NCBI GenBank assembly: GCA_037126765.1
Contig: JBBCBC010000026.1
Span: forward strand, 8,028,037 to 8,092,036
Direction: 5' to 3'
Length of the DNA: 64,000 nt
Source of the DNA: Stenogyne calaminthoides
Taxonomy: Eukaryota; Streptophyta; Magnoliopsida; Lamiales; Lamiaceae
Part shown: piece by piece, positions 11,229 to 24,229 of the stretch
Numbering within the stretch: the first letter of the stretch is position 1
How the letters are laid out: the number at the start of each line of letters is the position of its first letter
The notes under the pieces: model-generated
Told to the model about the DNA's origin: nothing
The model's input: only the letters and a program-made list of their open reading frames with translations
Databases searched by the model: none
Position numbers and translations under genes: made by a program

Positions 11229-14100
11229 TATACTCTCGAGACAACATTGATAATGTACATGTGGGTTGTTTGGCTTGAATCTAGGGATGTTCTTGTATTT
11301 TTTTTGAAGATGGGTCTAGACTTGACATTTTTAAGATGGAGGATGATGGATCTGGATTTGAATCTGGAATTTTGAGATGCATAGATTCATCATTTTGATA
11401 AACCTATGCATAATTTTTTGCATATATTCATGTACTTGTGCATGTTGAAGATATACAAAATTTAGGCAATAGAAGATGATATGTAACTTTTTGGATTTAA
11501 ACATGTAATTTTTTGTAATTTTTTATGCATTTTTTTAAGACTTATGTATGTAAATATTTTTTAATTTTAGATATGTAAATGTAAATATTTAATATTTTTG
11601 TCAATTTGGATATGAAAATTTTAATTTGTAGATGAAACAAGATGCACATATGCATATCTTCCTATTTTTTAATTCCATCTACTCCCTTAAGGAGAAGACA
11701 AGATTTGAAAATATGAGATTTGACATAAAGAAAGAGACAAAATTTAAAAATAGGAGATATTGACATAAAGAGAGCGGGGGGAAGTAAGGACATTTTTGTC
11801 TTTTTAATTATCATTTTTCACCTCATAATATAAAAAAAATTGATTGAACCTATTAGTAATAAATGGTCCTATTTTGGACAGTTAAATCACTAACTCATTT
11901 TTTTGGCTTTAGCTATATAATTTTTTGTAATTTTATTACATAATTCTCATATAATGAAATATTTCCAACAATCTATATTGTTGTCAGTCACCTTATGTAC
12001 ATAAGAATTACAATTGAGTATGAGAATAATCTATGAATCAAAAAATTAAAAAAGAATCAATTATAAAGTATATATTAACTAATATATTATGAATAAAATA
12101 AAATATAATTGAAAAGATTGGAACAATGAAGAAACTGATTTCCGCTGCATGAAGCTTCAAAAATAGAAATTGAGATTCAAAAACTGCTCATAACCAATTG
12201 AAAAGACTATCAAACATTTGAGTGAGGATCGTTTACCAAAGATTGAAGCCTAAATTACATAAAATATCATTATAAAAAATAAAAGAAAATATTAAAATAC
12301 ACATAAAATCTAATTGTATAGAAAAAAATGCAGATAATCTTAAATTTATATGATAATTATACGACAATTTCAGATGAGTATATGTACTAAAGAAATTAGT
12401 AGGAACTTTTAACTGGGAATTCAAGCGTTCAGCACCACAAAATCATTAACCAAATCAAACCGACACCTAAAATATAAAAATATATTAGCACATATAAAAA
12501 ATATAAATCACGAAATCTGAACAAATGAATACACATAAAAAGAAACAACATAAGCATATTCGTAAAATAAAGTGAATTAAAATTTCACCTCAAATCTCCA
12601 TCTCCATATAGAGTGTATATACTGAGCAAAGTAATAATTGAGACGACTGAAATTTAGGAATGATTGATGCTAAGAGAAAAAATCTACATAATTATTGGGC
12701 ATAAATGAACAATCATTATTAATTACATATAAATTGAATGTCAAGATTAAAATAACATTTAATATATGGCTTCACTATCCTACAATGCAATGAACTACTT
12801 AGATTAATCTATAAAGAAGATTAATGGTGCAAAAAAAAGGGCGGGAAAATTAAAAATGAAAATCCGTAAGTGTATTATATAGATTATAGAATTATAGATT
12901 ATAAATTTTAGAAGTATATTATGTTAATAATTTTAAAAATAATCAATGAATATAAAAACAACAATAATAGTAAATACAATAAAACTTGATATTAATTTAT
13001 ATATTGGCTGAAAACTTAATAAAAAAGAAATTAGTTAAAAAATTATAATAATTAAAAAAATATAGAGTATACTCATTTAATTTAATGTGTTTGTCACACA
13101 TATATAAAAAATAAGAAACAATGATAATAAATAAGAAACATGGATATTTTTTTTCCAAAATACAATAATCTTAACTAAATTTTTTTTTTTTTATCATTCT
13201 TGAATTGAAAGGATATTGAATCATCAACTATAACCACTATTTATTTAAGTTACAAAGCAAAGTTAACGAATGATCACTTGCAAAACTTGATACCTATACA
13301 ACCAAAAAATTAAGAAATTCAAAACATTACAAAAATAATCACCAAAAGATTTATCCGATGTCCTTATCTTTCATGAATTGTAGATTCTTCCTTTCGTCGA
13401 GGAGATTTCTGAAACACAATGTGATTAGTGTCTCTCATAAACAATTGGCTTGAAATACATACACGCTCGGTTAAAATCTCATTAGTATCATATAAAACTG
13501 ATAAAATTCCTAACACTACATCTAATTCACTAAGAATTGTTCTAAAAGAAAGAGGAAAACTATCTAATTCTTAATACACAAAAACTAAAATGAAAAAACT
13601 ACTAATAAGATTTGAAAAAATGGAGTGTAAAACTTCTCTTTAAATAGATGGGAGAACTAAACATTTGCCTCGAAATAAGCTAGTAATTAAGATGATATTA
13701 ATTTTATTAATTTATTAGTCTAAACTACTATGAATAAGTAATGTAACAAATGTACGGTTGAGATCGATTAGTGAAGATCTAACGGTGGAGGAAAAGGGGC
13801 GGGAAATCAAAAGTTGACAATTGTAGTTGTATTATATAGTTATAGACATTTAAAAAATATAACTTCTTCCCTAAAAAGATACGCAATTCGGAATAAGTTA
13901 AAATAAGAAAATTTAAGTCTCGTCGTAAAGAATCTCCGCTAAAGACTCGACTTATCATGATATGATCAATCCTAGTAGGATCTTATTTCCTTAATTACAA
14001 GATATTTCCTAATTTAATTCTATATTTTATGTCCAAATATATTTCGCAGATACGAATACATATAAAAAAATATCATAAGGACGAGTCCAAGGTATCTTAT
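11229..14100. other. AT-rich gene-free region with Helitron-like 5' modules
   Basis: No gene was recognised. Two related motifs, ggcgggaaa followed within about 40 bp by gtattatatag, lie at 12840-12890 and 13798-13850; a third, diverged relative lies at 52080-52150. On the minus strand these read as a TATA-like start followed by tttcccgcc and an accgtt stretch, resembling 5' ends of plant Helitrons. The matching 3' ends were not found, so this assignment is tentative. Confidence 0.35.
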
Positions 14101-14157
14101 CTAATTAGGAATGCACCTTATCGAACTCAGATACGTTATATCCAAGTTATCTTGATC

Positions 14158-14166
14158 TATATAAAG
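14158..14166 (+). promoter_or_regulatory. TATA box of the F-box gene
   Basis: TATATAAAG lies 127 bp upstream of the F-box start codon. A pyrimidine-rich stretch with cttcgtctttcc follows and probably contains the transcription start. Confidence 0.6.
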
Positions 14167-14292
14167 CCAGTTTCCCCACCATATTCATATTCTACACAAT
14201 ATTTCTTCGTCTTTCCTTTAATTAGTAGAGTTTGGAGGTTAGTTTCCGATTTTATTCTCATTCTTTAAAATTTCATTCAAAAAAATTCAAAG

Positions 14293-15973
14293 ATGGAATT
14301 ACAAGAGCTCCCATTGGAGATGATATCGGAGGTTTTAATGCGAACTCCATTGGATACATTGTATACATGCAAGGAGGTGTCTAAAAATTGGAAAGAGTTG
14401 ATATATGACTCCACCTTCTTCCCTTTCTATTTGGAAAGAAACGACACATTGTTTGGTTTTTACGTCCAAGATATAAACAATAAAAATCTTAAATCCAAAT
14501 TCGTCGGAGTTGATCAAACTGAAGAGGACCGTATCAATAAAAGTTGGCCGACCGGTGATGTGAGAATTCTAGCTTCATGCAATCAAGGGATTGTGTGTTG
14601 TGAGAAACGAAAGGATAAGAACTGTCGGTGGTATGTTGCCAAACCGGCGATTGGGCAATGGAAAGCGATGCCTAACCCCAAACTTGGTCGTGAAACTGTT
14701 GGAGTCGCGATTCTGGTCTTCAAATCAAAACCCTTGCACTTTAAGATTGTTCGGTTGTCAAAGATGGAGATTCTTGAGTACGTAATTCTTCTCTCTCATC
14801 CCTTGCATGACTTGTTTGTTTATTTTTGCAAAATAATTACTGTATCACATTTAAAACTAATATTATTTTATGATATGTGTATTAGTTTATAAGTGCAATG
14901 ATATCAATTAATAAGTACTATTGTAATATTTATTTATAAGTATAATTGTATAAATTTTTATATAATATATTCGATTTATATTTAACTTTTTGGGTCATAG
15001 AAATATATGAGAGAAGGTATTACGCGGCATATTTTGGGTACATTACTACCAATATATAGTATTAATTTAGTCCTTACAATCAATAATATAAGTGACGTAC
15101 TATACTAACATAAGGTGCATATAATACTTTACAAAAGTACATAAATAAATATACTTTTACTTTAGATAATTTTTTTTATTTTATTTGTAATTCTTAAGAC
15201 TTATATCATGAGTTTTCAAGTTTCAGTGCTTATATTTTATTTATGCTACCAATAATTTATTTTAAGACTTGCTTTTTACATTTTGAATTGTATGAGTTCC
15301 AATTCATGTTTTTAATACCCTAATTTTGCATACCCCATTAAAATTTTTTGGATCCTTCTTCACTAGTAACATTAGTTAACATATTGTTCTACATATTCTT
15401 TTTTGTAGTTCCATAGATATGGAATACGCATGTGAGCTATTTGATTCAAAAACTTGGGATTGGCAAAGAACAAGAAGCGTGTATCTCCCCTACGACGAGT
15501 TCATCGACGGTCATCAACCCGCTATTACCATCGGTGAATTTTTCTACTGGAAAACGAGCTCAAACGACGTATTGGCATTCAATGCAACTCAACAATATTT
15601 TGACAAATTTCCTTTGCCAGAAAGTACGGATGGTGCCAAGGGATCGCTCGTGGAGTACCAAGGGGGACTCGGGTTCACTTGCACGACACAAGATGCAGGA
15701 AACGTGCAACTATGGTTGACGAATAATTACGAGTGGAGGAGAAAGATGGATATGGATATTAGGGTTCTTGAAGAGATATCTACGTATCCAAATGTTGTTG
15801 GTTTTTGCAATAGTGATACATCATTCATCAAGGCATTCAATGAAGTTATATTTTACAAAGCTAAAGATGGCACGCTCATTAAGAAGGAGATCGATTTTGA
15901 GTTGAGATACGCGTGCCAGTTTTTTAAATTTTGTTCGGATGTAGATTTTGTCGATCTTAAATTTGTGCATTAA
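14293..15973 (+). CDS. F-box protein with F-box-associated interaction domain
   Basis: There are two coding exons, 14293-14777 and 15409-15973, joined across a 631-bp AT-rich intron (donor gtacgtaa, acceptor ttttgtag). They give a 349-residue protein. The alternative donor four bases downstream (gtaatt) would put a stop shortly after the junction, so the earlier donor was chosen. Residues 5-45 form the F-box: LPLEMISEVLMRTPL, then the CKEVSKNWKELI helix that binds SKP1. The remainder has the hydrophobic and tryptophan-rich pattern of the plant F-box-associated domain (for example CELFDSKTWDWQ after the intron), which usually contacts the substrate. By family, the protein would act as the substrate receptor of an SCF ubiquitin ligase; the target cannot be read from sequence. 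No frame break is visible. A 20-bp piece of exon 1 (14570-14589) recurs at 22541. F-box families are large, so no gene symbol is assigned. Confidence 0.85.
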
Positions 15974-16719
15974 GACGACTAAAATTATGTTTGATTATTT
16001 GTAAATATGATTGGCTTTGTTTCGTTCTTGTTCATTTATTGTAATTACTTATACCAAGTTGTATAATTAAATTGAAATTAAGTATTCGTTTTTAATATTT
16101 TACGTGACACGGGTCCAACTTCATTTTTCGCCTGTGATTGCAGCATTCCCATCTCCATGCCACCTTGGCCCTTTCCCATCTCTCTTTCTTTTACTAGTTT
16201 TTTGTCGGTGCGTTGCACGAAACTCATTCATGTTGCTATATTTTATTAATTTATTGTTATTTATTTTTAAAATTATTTTAAGTTTTATATTATAATTAGT
16301 CTTTCATATATCAATTGTCATATTAATTGGTAATTTAATAATTATTGAATATAAATTTTTTTACTAAAATATATATTAGATAAAAATAAATTTTAATAAT
16401 TATTGCGATTCTCAAAGTTTAACTGGAGAAGATTCAAAAAATTAGAGCCCCGGATTACAACTTCACAATTTGATTTTAAAAACTGCATTTATTATTTATA
16501 AGTGATTCTCATCCTCTAACTCTTAAAAAAAATAGATGCAATATATCAAATATAATTTAATAAACGTATGTAATATAGCAGTAATTATATATTTTTTAAA
16601 AAAATATAAATAAAACAACAACCGTTTTTTTTTAAAATAACACTCACCATTTCTAATAAAAAACAATGTAGATAACACAAAACAAAAACAAAAAAGTCTC
16701 ATAATATAATTACAAAAAT

Positions 16720-16862
16720 CTAAACATTTCGGAAGACTTCTTGAAATACAACATTTTTTGTTGTATTATGTTCAAAACTATCATTATTACACAACATAAA
16801 AACCACGTCGACTGGAAACCCTCGAAACCGCGACATAAAAATGGCCTTGGCTAAACAATCAT
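16720..16862 (-). pseudogene. Helitron helicase C-terminal fragment
   Basis: The minus-strand frame ends with TTKNVVFQEVFRNV and a stop at 16720-16722. The final block resembles the NVVYKEV-type end of plant Helitron PIF1-like helicases. The upstream SRFRGF may be a decayed copy of the conserved ALSRV region. Only a short piece is readable, and it sits about 0.5 kb from the element's 3' end, as expected for this family. Confidence 0.5.
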
Positions 16863-17627
16863 AATATTTTTAAAAATATTCATGCTATCATTAGATAATG
16901 TATACTATTTCAATTATACTATTTTTAAAAATCCGACATACTCTTTTGAAACCATGGATAGTAATTTAAAATTATTTATATAAATATTTAATGCTCTAAA
17001 AATTGAAAGAAGATAGTATTAAAGCATCCTTTAAGAAAGTAATTAAATGAATAAAATTTTAAATATATATTCTCTAGTGAAATTTTGACATAAAGTTAAA
17101 TCCATAAAATCGTACACATTATATTAATTAAACTACAATTATAAATGATACACGTAAAATAATAAGTGAAATAATCCCAAAATTAAAAGGAATATAAGAA
17201 AATATAAATTATAACTCCCTACTTATAAATATAAGGAAATATAGTTATTAGAAGTGAAGAATTCTCAAAATTAAAGGGTCATCAAATTAGTGATTGAATG
17301 AAAACGTCAATCAAGTGAACAAATGAGTTCACAATTATAATTGTCACCATGCATGGGAAGATTATTTTTTGGAAGACAACAATCATCATGCAATTAATAT
17401 TAATATCATAACGATATTAAATCATAAATAAAAATGTACCACAATAAAATCATATTATTAGAAAATGTCAAGACTTATTCTTAAAACACAATAGATATAA
17501 ATAAAGAACTTAAAAGTGTTTTGATCACTCATTCTATTTCTTAACAGATAAAATAGATTTGGCCTTCTTTAAAGATCCACTGCAACATGACTTGTCATCA
17601 AATGATCGCTTTAGCCCAGCGTCAGTT

Positions 17628-17703
17628 TCTTCCAGACAAACAACATCAGTTTTTTTTAGACAAACAACATCAGTTTTTTTTAGACAAACAACATCAGTGT
17701 CTC
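17628..17703 (+). repeat. Three tandem copies of a 24-bp unit
   Basis: The unit agacaaacaacatcagtttt, extended to 24 bp with a T-run, is repeated three times with near identity. It lies in a short open plus-strand frame (17559-17753) that reads as repeated RQTTSV units. No domain was recognised. The surrounding frame may belong to the decayed Helitron or to an RPA-like passenger, but this is not established. Confidence 0.7.
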
Positions 17704-18029
17704 CGATCATTTTGTTGGGTGAAACAGACTCGTCACATGTTGAACCAACCTAGTAAAAGATAATGAATAAAAACTATGTACAATTCATTTTTGTATTAAT
17801 TAACTCAAATTAAATTTAATATAAAATAAAAAAAATTATAAAAAAACTTAATGGTTACCTTGGGCGTATTGAAAATTTCACTACCTGCAGTTTGGAAATT
17901 CTCATTCCCTTGTTGTAAAAGAATAAGTGTTTAACAAAATAAGTTATAATATAATAACAATTTAACATATAATGTATTGACAATCGTATAAATTATTGGA
18001 ATTTATAACAATATAATAAGGAAGATAAG

Positions 18030-18130
18030 TATTCAAACCTCTCAACAAAATATCATCCGAAATTTGTACATCAGAATCATACCCAGTTTGTGATTCTATA
18101 CTCCCATCTCCAATAGATGCTACTTATTCA
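18030..18130 (-). pseudogene. Helitron helicase central fragment
   Basis: The minus-strand translation contains SIGDGSIESQTG followed by VQISDDILL. Plant Helitron helicases have a conserved LGDG-x-IG ... I-x-IP-x-D/E-L/F-L motif at this spacing. The flanking sequence is frame-broken. The hit supports the Helitron assignment but the fragment cannot be functional. Confidence 0.45.
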
Positions 18131-18886
18131 GTAAAAAAAATACAATTTGTGTATACCTTCAACCGATCCCAAGTTCTACAACTGAGTCATTCCACAAATA
18201 AATGAATTGATTGTAAACCCAAACAATATATTGCCCCGTTCTTTCAGAATAACCGACAATATCTGCGAAAAATCACATTCAAACCCAACAATCTTATCAA
18301 GTATATGATAAATTTTATTTAGTTTATTTAAAAATGTGTTTTTATATTTTAATAAATTGAATAATTTACTAAAGTATTTAATATTTTGTTTTTAGTTATT
18401 TTATATCTTTTAACTATACATAGATCATTAAAAGGATTAATTGTTAAAAAAAACCACCACCTTTAGTGTTTTTATCAATTACATTTTTTATTTATTTTTT
18501 TCCAATTCGAGACACTATTTTTTTATGTTTTACAATTCGAAGCATCTGCTCATTTTCCGATAGCAATTAAGTGAATTGGCTGCCGGAGCTGGCACATAGA
18601 TGTCCATGTATGATGAATTTGAATTTTGTTTAAAGAAATGCTAAATATTATATGTAAATTGATAAAATTATTGAGTGGTACTATAATCATCATGAGAACT
18701 AATCACTACGGCGATGTTTATTTTAAGTTTTATAAATTAGAATTTAAATTTTGAAAATTTAAATCACCCCTTACTACTAATTCAGAGTTTTTTAATCCTA
18801 TGTGTCTCAAAAATATTTGTCCATTAACAATTTCTTCAATTCTCATTGCACCACAATTTCTCCACAAGTTACATTTCAAATTTTAA

Positions 18887-19290
18887 TTTTTTTTTTTTTG
18901 AAAGGTAATCAATTACAATAATTTCCTAATATAATCAATTACAATAATTTCTTGTATCATCTTTCTAGGATCGGGCACATGGTGTAGACAAGAACCACAA
19001 TCACCACAAGAGGGAGACCACCCGAAATCGCAACCGCACCGCAACAAGAGGGAGACCACCCGAAACCGCAACCGCGGATCGTGCACATGGTGTAGACCGG
19101 AACCGTCATCACCACAAAAGGGAGACCACCCGAAACCACAACCGCACCGCAACCCAACAACAGGGGGACCACCACCCCACAAGAGAGAGAACACCACAAG
19201 AGGGAATAATATTCCCTCTCCATGTCTCGAATCCGGAACCTCAAAATCTCAGGTGGTGGAGCTCTAACCACTTGAGCTATCCACACTTTA
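18887..19290 (-). mobile_element. tRNA-derived SINE, minus strand, with poly(A) tail
   Basis: Read on the minus strand, the element starts gtgtggatagctcaagtgg, with an A-box-like TAGCTCAAGTGG. A B-box-like GATTCGAGAC follows. The body ends in a poly(A) run seen as poly(T) at 18887-18899. The flanks share aaattttaa (18878-18886 and 19293-19301), a plausible target-site duplication. Overlapping open frames of up to 109 codons in this interval are artefacts of the GC-rich internal repeat. Confidence 0.7.
18968..19160. repeat. 109-bp internal duplication inside the SINE
   Basis: The motif cacatggtgtagac occurs at about 18976 and 19085, followed each time by an accgtcatcacc/accacaatcacc block and then gggagaccacccgaaa. 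A shorter third copy of gggagaccacccgaaaccgc lies between them (about 19050). The duplication lengthens the element beyond the usual SINE size and makes it unusually GC-rich for the region. Confidence 0.75.
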
Positions 19291-19566
19291 CAAAATTTTA
19301 AATCTTTATAATAGCTTTAAAAAAAATGTTTACAGTTTCTTTCCCAATTTTTCGACAGTTTTCTTCTCTTTCTTCTTTCTTTTTCTGATTTTCTAATTTT
19401 ATCTCATATTTGTTCTCCTCCCTCTTCTCGCTCGGTATACTCTCTATTTCATCTCTGTCATCGATCATCCGGCAATGGCATCCTTTTTCAATGAGTTTTC
19501 AAAATATCACCCTTTCATTATTCAAAGATTTATGAAATATGTTTCAATATATAAGCGATATTGAAG

Positions 19567-20414
19567 ATGGAATTGGCGTTGGCAATTCGCATCTCAAATC
19601 CGATCAATATTGCGTTCACCCAGAAATCGATTAAACCAACGGCTGCATGCCGAATTCATGTCACTCCAATACTGGGTAACATCATTTCCCAATTTTCCTT
19701 TTGGTGTATTTAGGGTTTCAATTTATTCCTCTATAATTACAAATCCAAGGACTTAGTGAGATTGATTTTTTTGAATTGTGATTTTGTCAATTTTCAATTG
19801 AGGAATAATGTCGAAAGAACGAAAATAAAGTGTTGGCAGATGATTCTGAAATCTTATTTGGTTAGACAATACTTGATTATTTTTTATATTTGAACAACGA
19901 TTTTCTACAACTATTTTTTAATTTCTGTGTTTTATATTATCAGTTACACGCCTCACCATTTATTTCTTTCTCAAAAAAAAAAAAAATCCTCCTTTTAATT
20001 ATTCTCATCGTTGGAAAAATTGTTTCACTCAGGTGTGATGCAAATTTCGAGACCAATGGAAGGGGAAAAGAACATGTGAATTCAGATCCTGAATTTTCAG
20101 TTGGTTGCTTTAGCCTTCAACATGACTTAATTTCTAATGCAGATATTTTATTATTTCTTGAAATTAGTTTTATTAGTGAAATTTTAGAAATTTGGATTCG
20201 TCGTTCATGATTTGGGTCATACAGGTCTTTTATTTCAAGGTTGGACCTTTCTTATTCACTCATCTTCATTCAGTTCTTATTCTGCTACATATATTTAAAA
20301 TTTGCAGAGTCAGCTTATATCAAAAAGCTACCCTCCGCCTTTTCGGATGGGTTTCTATCTCTGTTCTTATACCCAAAATCTCCCCACTACAGCAACCGAT
20401 TAAAAATACTGGAA
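19567..20414 (+). pseudogene. Exons of an unidentified plant gene, 3' end displaced
   Basis: Three exon-like pieces are visible. Exon a (19567-19675) starts with ATG, encodes MELALAIRIS and onward, and ends at a G|GTAAC donor; its basic, hydroxyl-containing N-terminus could be a plastid transit peptide. Exon b (20033-20103) reads CDANFETNGRGK onward. Exon c (20308-20414) reads ESAYIKKLPSAFSDG onward to RLKILE. Exons b and c join in phase through donor gttgc and acceptor tttgcag. Exon a does not join b in phase, so an exon is missing or a is not part of the gene. Exon c ends in phase 0, and the only matching terminal exon I found is at 33893-33946, 13 kb away beyond the retrotransposons. In the local copy that exon is deleted. 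I do not recognise the family. The locus is probably broken, or the assembly is rearranged. Confidence 0.4.
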
Positions 20415-21348
20415 GTGTCAGTTAGTTCTACAATGGACTTTTGTTGGGCTGATGCTAGGAAATAGTTGTTTTTGAGTGGTTATGCACTAAATTTATTTTA
20501 TGTATGATAGAATGCGAATAGATGTGAGATTTCATAATGCATATTGTAATAGTGTGATGTTCAGAAACTTGAAAAGTGTTTGGGATCTTAGATTCATTAG
20601 TTTGATAAATTCGATTGATTTTAGTCCATCGTGTTATTAACTGTCATGTTGTTTCTTGCAACTCAGTCTCACTTGCTTAAGTTTTGGGGAAAAACAAGTT
20701 GTAGATGTATGATGGTGAGTACACTATGGAGAGTGCTAAATTAATAAGTATTTTATATGTTAATTAGGAAACAATTTGGCCTATATTTTGTGAAAGGTTT
20801 TCTATATAGCAGCAGAAATGTGAAGCACATCAACCTTTTCTATATTGTAACTTGGCAATTGTGTAAGCGTTGTTAATGTTTGTAGTAGTAAGATGTGGGT
20901 TTATACTATTAGACCTTATAAAATACATGAAGTTAACTTTCATATTATTGCACTTAACATTGTTGAGTTTTGAGATTATCTATCTTTGCAACCTGCTTGC
21001 AATAAGAGAATAAGGAAAATGACTTAATAATTACTTCAATAGGAATCATAGATATTGTCCCTAAACAAATTAAAAGATGTCTTCTTGGATTATAAGCTTA
21101 AGCAAGTATTTGTTTCATATTAGCGAACTTGTACTTATTGTTGTATTTGTTAACTTCGTTGCAGCAGTCTCAATTTCTATTAACTATTGGGTTTTCCTTC
21201 CTGGATTTTTATGAAGTGACAATGGTTGAAGTATTTCAAGCATTTTCATGTACACAAGTAACCTTTGCTCTGAAGTTTTCAGATGTATCCCTATCGCAGT
21301 TAATCTATCATATCATCATATGTATGAATTTTCATATTGTATCTGTGC

Positions 21349-22536
21349 TTTCTAAAATTCAAGCTTCTGAATAAAAATCCTACAATTGCTCTGTGTACCG
21401 CGCATCAATATTTGGAAAATATTATGTTCAATTTTGTGCTATCCATGATGATTTACTCTTTTTAATGGTGCTATGTCTACCTTTCTCTTATATTGTATCA
21501 TATTAGCTTCATTTCTTCTGAACCTGATGTTGTATTTCTGCAAATTGTTTAAGTATGGAAATTGGCTTATATGGATTTACATGTGAAGCCCTTTAAAGAT
21601 TTTTTAAATTCATGATCTTTAAAAGAAAAAAATTACATTATTTTATTTCTGCGCATGAAATTAATTATCAAGAATAATTAATTTACCTTTTAAAATAAAT
21701 TATTACCATAATATAATATAATTATGTATACTATATATATTAGCATATAATTAAGTATTTCAATCAATTTAATTGATTTTAATTATTATTGAAACTTTCT
21801 AATACAATTTTCAATCGAATAAAATTTTAAAACTGCATTTGTCATAATTAAATATGATTAGATCAAATATAAATAAACATTTTATTTTGTTATTATTATT
21901 ATTATCTAAAGATAATTTAAATGCCAAGGTCTTCAAATCTTCAATATTGATCGTAAATATAGGTGGATTTGATAAAATTTTATATTATGACATCACCATC
22001 ATTAGTGAAAATTGCTAGTAAAAATCAAACAAAGAAAAAGAAAATTACATTAGTTATACGAAGTCTCACGTCTATTAATTTCCAAAATGAACAACAAACT
22101 TAATAGTATCATATGTAAAAAGAGAATCATCCTTCAATGACACATTCCATAATGCTCACCACAATGGATATGATAATCTATTCTTGCAAGTTGCAACATC
22201 TTCATCTGAGATTTTTTCCACGTGTAGATCTAAAATGCATTCATTAAACATAAATTATTAGTTGAAAGTTAACTATTCTGCAAGAGTTGAACATCTAAAG
22301 CTAAATTCAATGAATTAAAATATATTTCTATACCATAATATTAAATTTGTAACCATAGTATACTCTATTTATAACGCACAACCAATTAAAAATACTTTAT
22401 TTCTATACCATAATATACTTTATTTTAATTGGCAGGGCTTAAAATTAACTATTCAAACAATTAAATGAGATAGTTGTAATATTAAATTTAAACCATAATA
22501 TATTTTATTTGTAAATGAGATTAAACACATTGTAAC
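21349..22536 (+). repeat. Segmental duplication, copy A
   Basis: This block is repeated at 33636-35369 plus 50103-50496 with high identity (for example tgtaccgcgcatcaatattt, ggcttatatggatttacatg). Copy A lacks about 930 bp present in copy B (33889-34818). The join at about 21597-21602 lies at a shared gattt, consistent with microhomology-mediated deletion. Sequence right of 22536 is unrelated to what follows copy B. Confidence 0.85.
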
Positions 22537-23898
22537 ATTGTAGCTTCATGCAATCAAGGGCACAAGTTGGAATAGCTAGTTAATTTTATTTTAGTTCACA
22601 CGCGTTATTTTATATCATTGATCAATCAATGAATGAGATACATTATCTATTTTGTGTAAAGTTGAATAACTTGTAAACTCAACTAAAATACAACCAAAGT
22701 ATTAAACATATAAATAAAATAAGTAAACAGATGCAACTTTAAAATTAAACATATAAAATAAATAAGAACTCACGGTTGGCATAAGTAGCTCGTGAATTTC
22801 AAACTATGAATCAAAACACCATCTAGATAAAAATTGAACACATCAGAACTAATTGAAGAGATTTCTAAAAGTCTAGAATTTTGTCTCTCAATATAAGTAT
22901 AATATGAATTGAATTTAAAATCACCGTGATGTAGATATATTGATAATAAATCATTAAAAAAGCATAAATAAAAGTTGTTATTTTTTATTAAAAAAAAAAC
23001 TCTTATAAGTAGCTTATAGAGATATTATCTTTATGTTATACCTTAATGAAACATGAAATGAAATTTTATGAGATTTATCCATTATATTATTATTAGGTTT
23101 TAAAATGACAAAATAAAGAATAACAATAAAATTGTTAATGACTTAATTTACCCATTACTCAGGGGATAAAATAAAATTATGTGCACACATTTCTCTATTT
23201 GATTGATAGTTCCTAAAAAACTAAGTACCAGTTGAAACTTTTATATGCTATAACGACAGTAAATCATACCACACTTAACCTAAAATAGCTAAATTTATCC
23301 AATTCATGACATGGATAAATATTATGGTAAAAAATATCACTACACTTTTCGCCATTTGCAATATTTTATAGAGGTAGTTACTCTTAGGTATCATTTTCAA
23401 GTGATTTTACTCTAAGGTGCTACACCTTTTTAGACTTACTCTAAGATACCAAATATGGGCCAAAAAGTCTTAAATACCCTTATGTATATAATAATGTGTT
23501 ATATTGATAGTCGTGTGCAATTTTTTAAATTTGATATTTTTCTGCACCCCACATTTTTAGTAATTTTGTAGTTTAAAATTGTAATTTTTGAATTTTAATT
23601 GTATGTCCTTTTATTTAATTAATTTTTTTAGCCCATTTAAATATATGTCTTTTTATTTAATTAACCTTTTTAGCAACAAAAATTCTGCAAAAAAAAATTA
23701 CATATTCGAAACTATTCTGCACACACGTAAAAAATTCTGCACATCCCAATTTTTTTTAATCATCTCTTCTTTTATTTAATTAATTTTTTTTAGTAATAAA
23801 ATATTAGCCCAAGAAATTACACCTTCGTATATTGTTGTGTTCGATACAAATTATTCAATTTAATCGAACACGTTGGAGGGACACGTATATTAATCAAC
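22537..23898. other. AT-rich gene-free stretch
   Basis: No gene was recognised. It begins with a 20-bp exact match to F-box exon 1 (22541-22560). At about 23376-23452 three spaced ttactctaaggt-like motifs recur, resembling the aggtcc modules at 8.8-10.2 kb in arrangement. Confidence 0.4.
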
Positions 23899-24229
23899 TG
23901 TTAAAATAATCATGCTCGATGGACAAGTGTGCTTGCTGCATGCCGACCAAACATATTTGCTTGCCAGCTCGCCATTCACCGACTAAGCAAATTTGCTCGC
24001 CAGTTCGCCACTCGCCGAACAAGCAAGTTTGTTCGGCGGCTCGCCACTCGCCGAACAAGCGAGTATGTTCGCCAACTCGCCAAACCTGGCATGATGACCT
24101 GATGCTATCTTGAGATGATCCTGAAGAGATGTTGATCTGATCTGTCGAGCTGATCAGATCAGGCAAGAAGAAATCAGATAGCCTGAGTCAAGTGACCTGA
24201 GGGTCAGGATGTCTGAACTCAGAAGAGCT

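Larger units (their letters stand above)
16194..18300 (-). mobile_element. Decayed Helitron, minus strand
   Basis: The minus-strand 3' terminus is CTAG (16194-16197) followed by T, the Helitron end and insertion context. A short GTGC-gtt-GCAC hairpin lies 10-12 bp inside (about 16208-16218). Upstream on the minus strand lie fragments resembling the C-terminal and central parts of a Helitron helicase (16720-16862 and 18030-18130). The 5' end was not located; 18300 is only the last position with coding-like sequence. Confidence 0.55.

Noticed and set aside
14335..14785. Alternative frames inside F-box exon 1
   Set aside because: Shadows of the real frame; they lack the F-box motif and do not continue through the intron.
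18913..19286. Overlapping frames of 94 and 109 codons
   Set aside because: They lie within the SINE body and arise from its GC-rich internal duplication.
19567..20103. Direct joining of exon a to exon b as a complete N-terminus
   Set aside because: The phases disagree and the join gives an early stop; an exon is missing or exon a belongs elsewhere.
23894..24166. 90-codon frame with repeated GEWRAxEQ units
   Set aside because: It follows short tandem repeats in the U3 of the Gypsy LTR.
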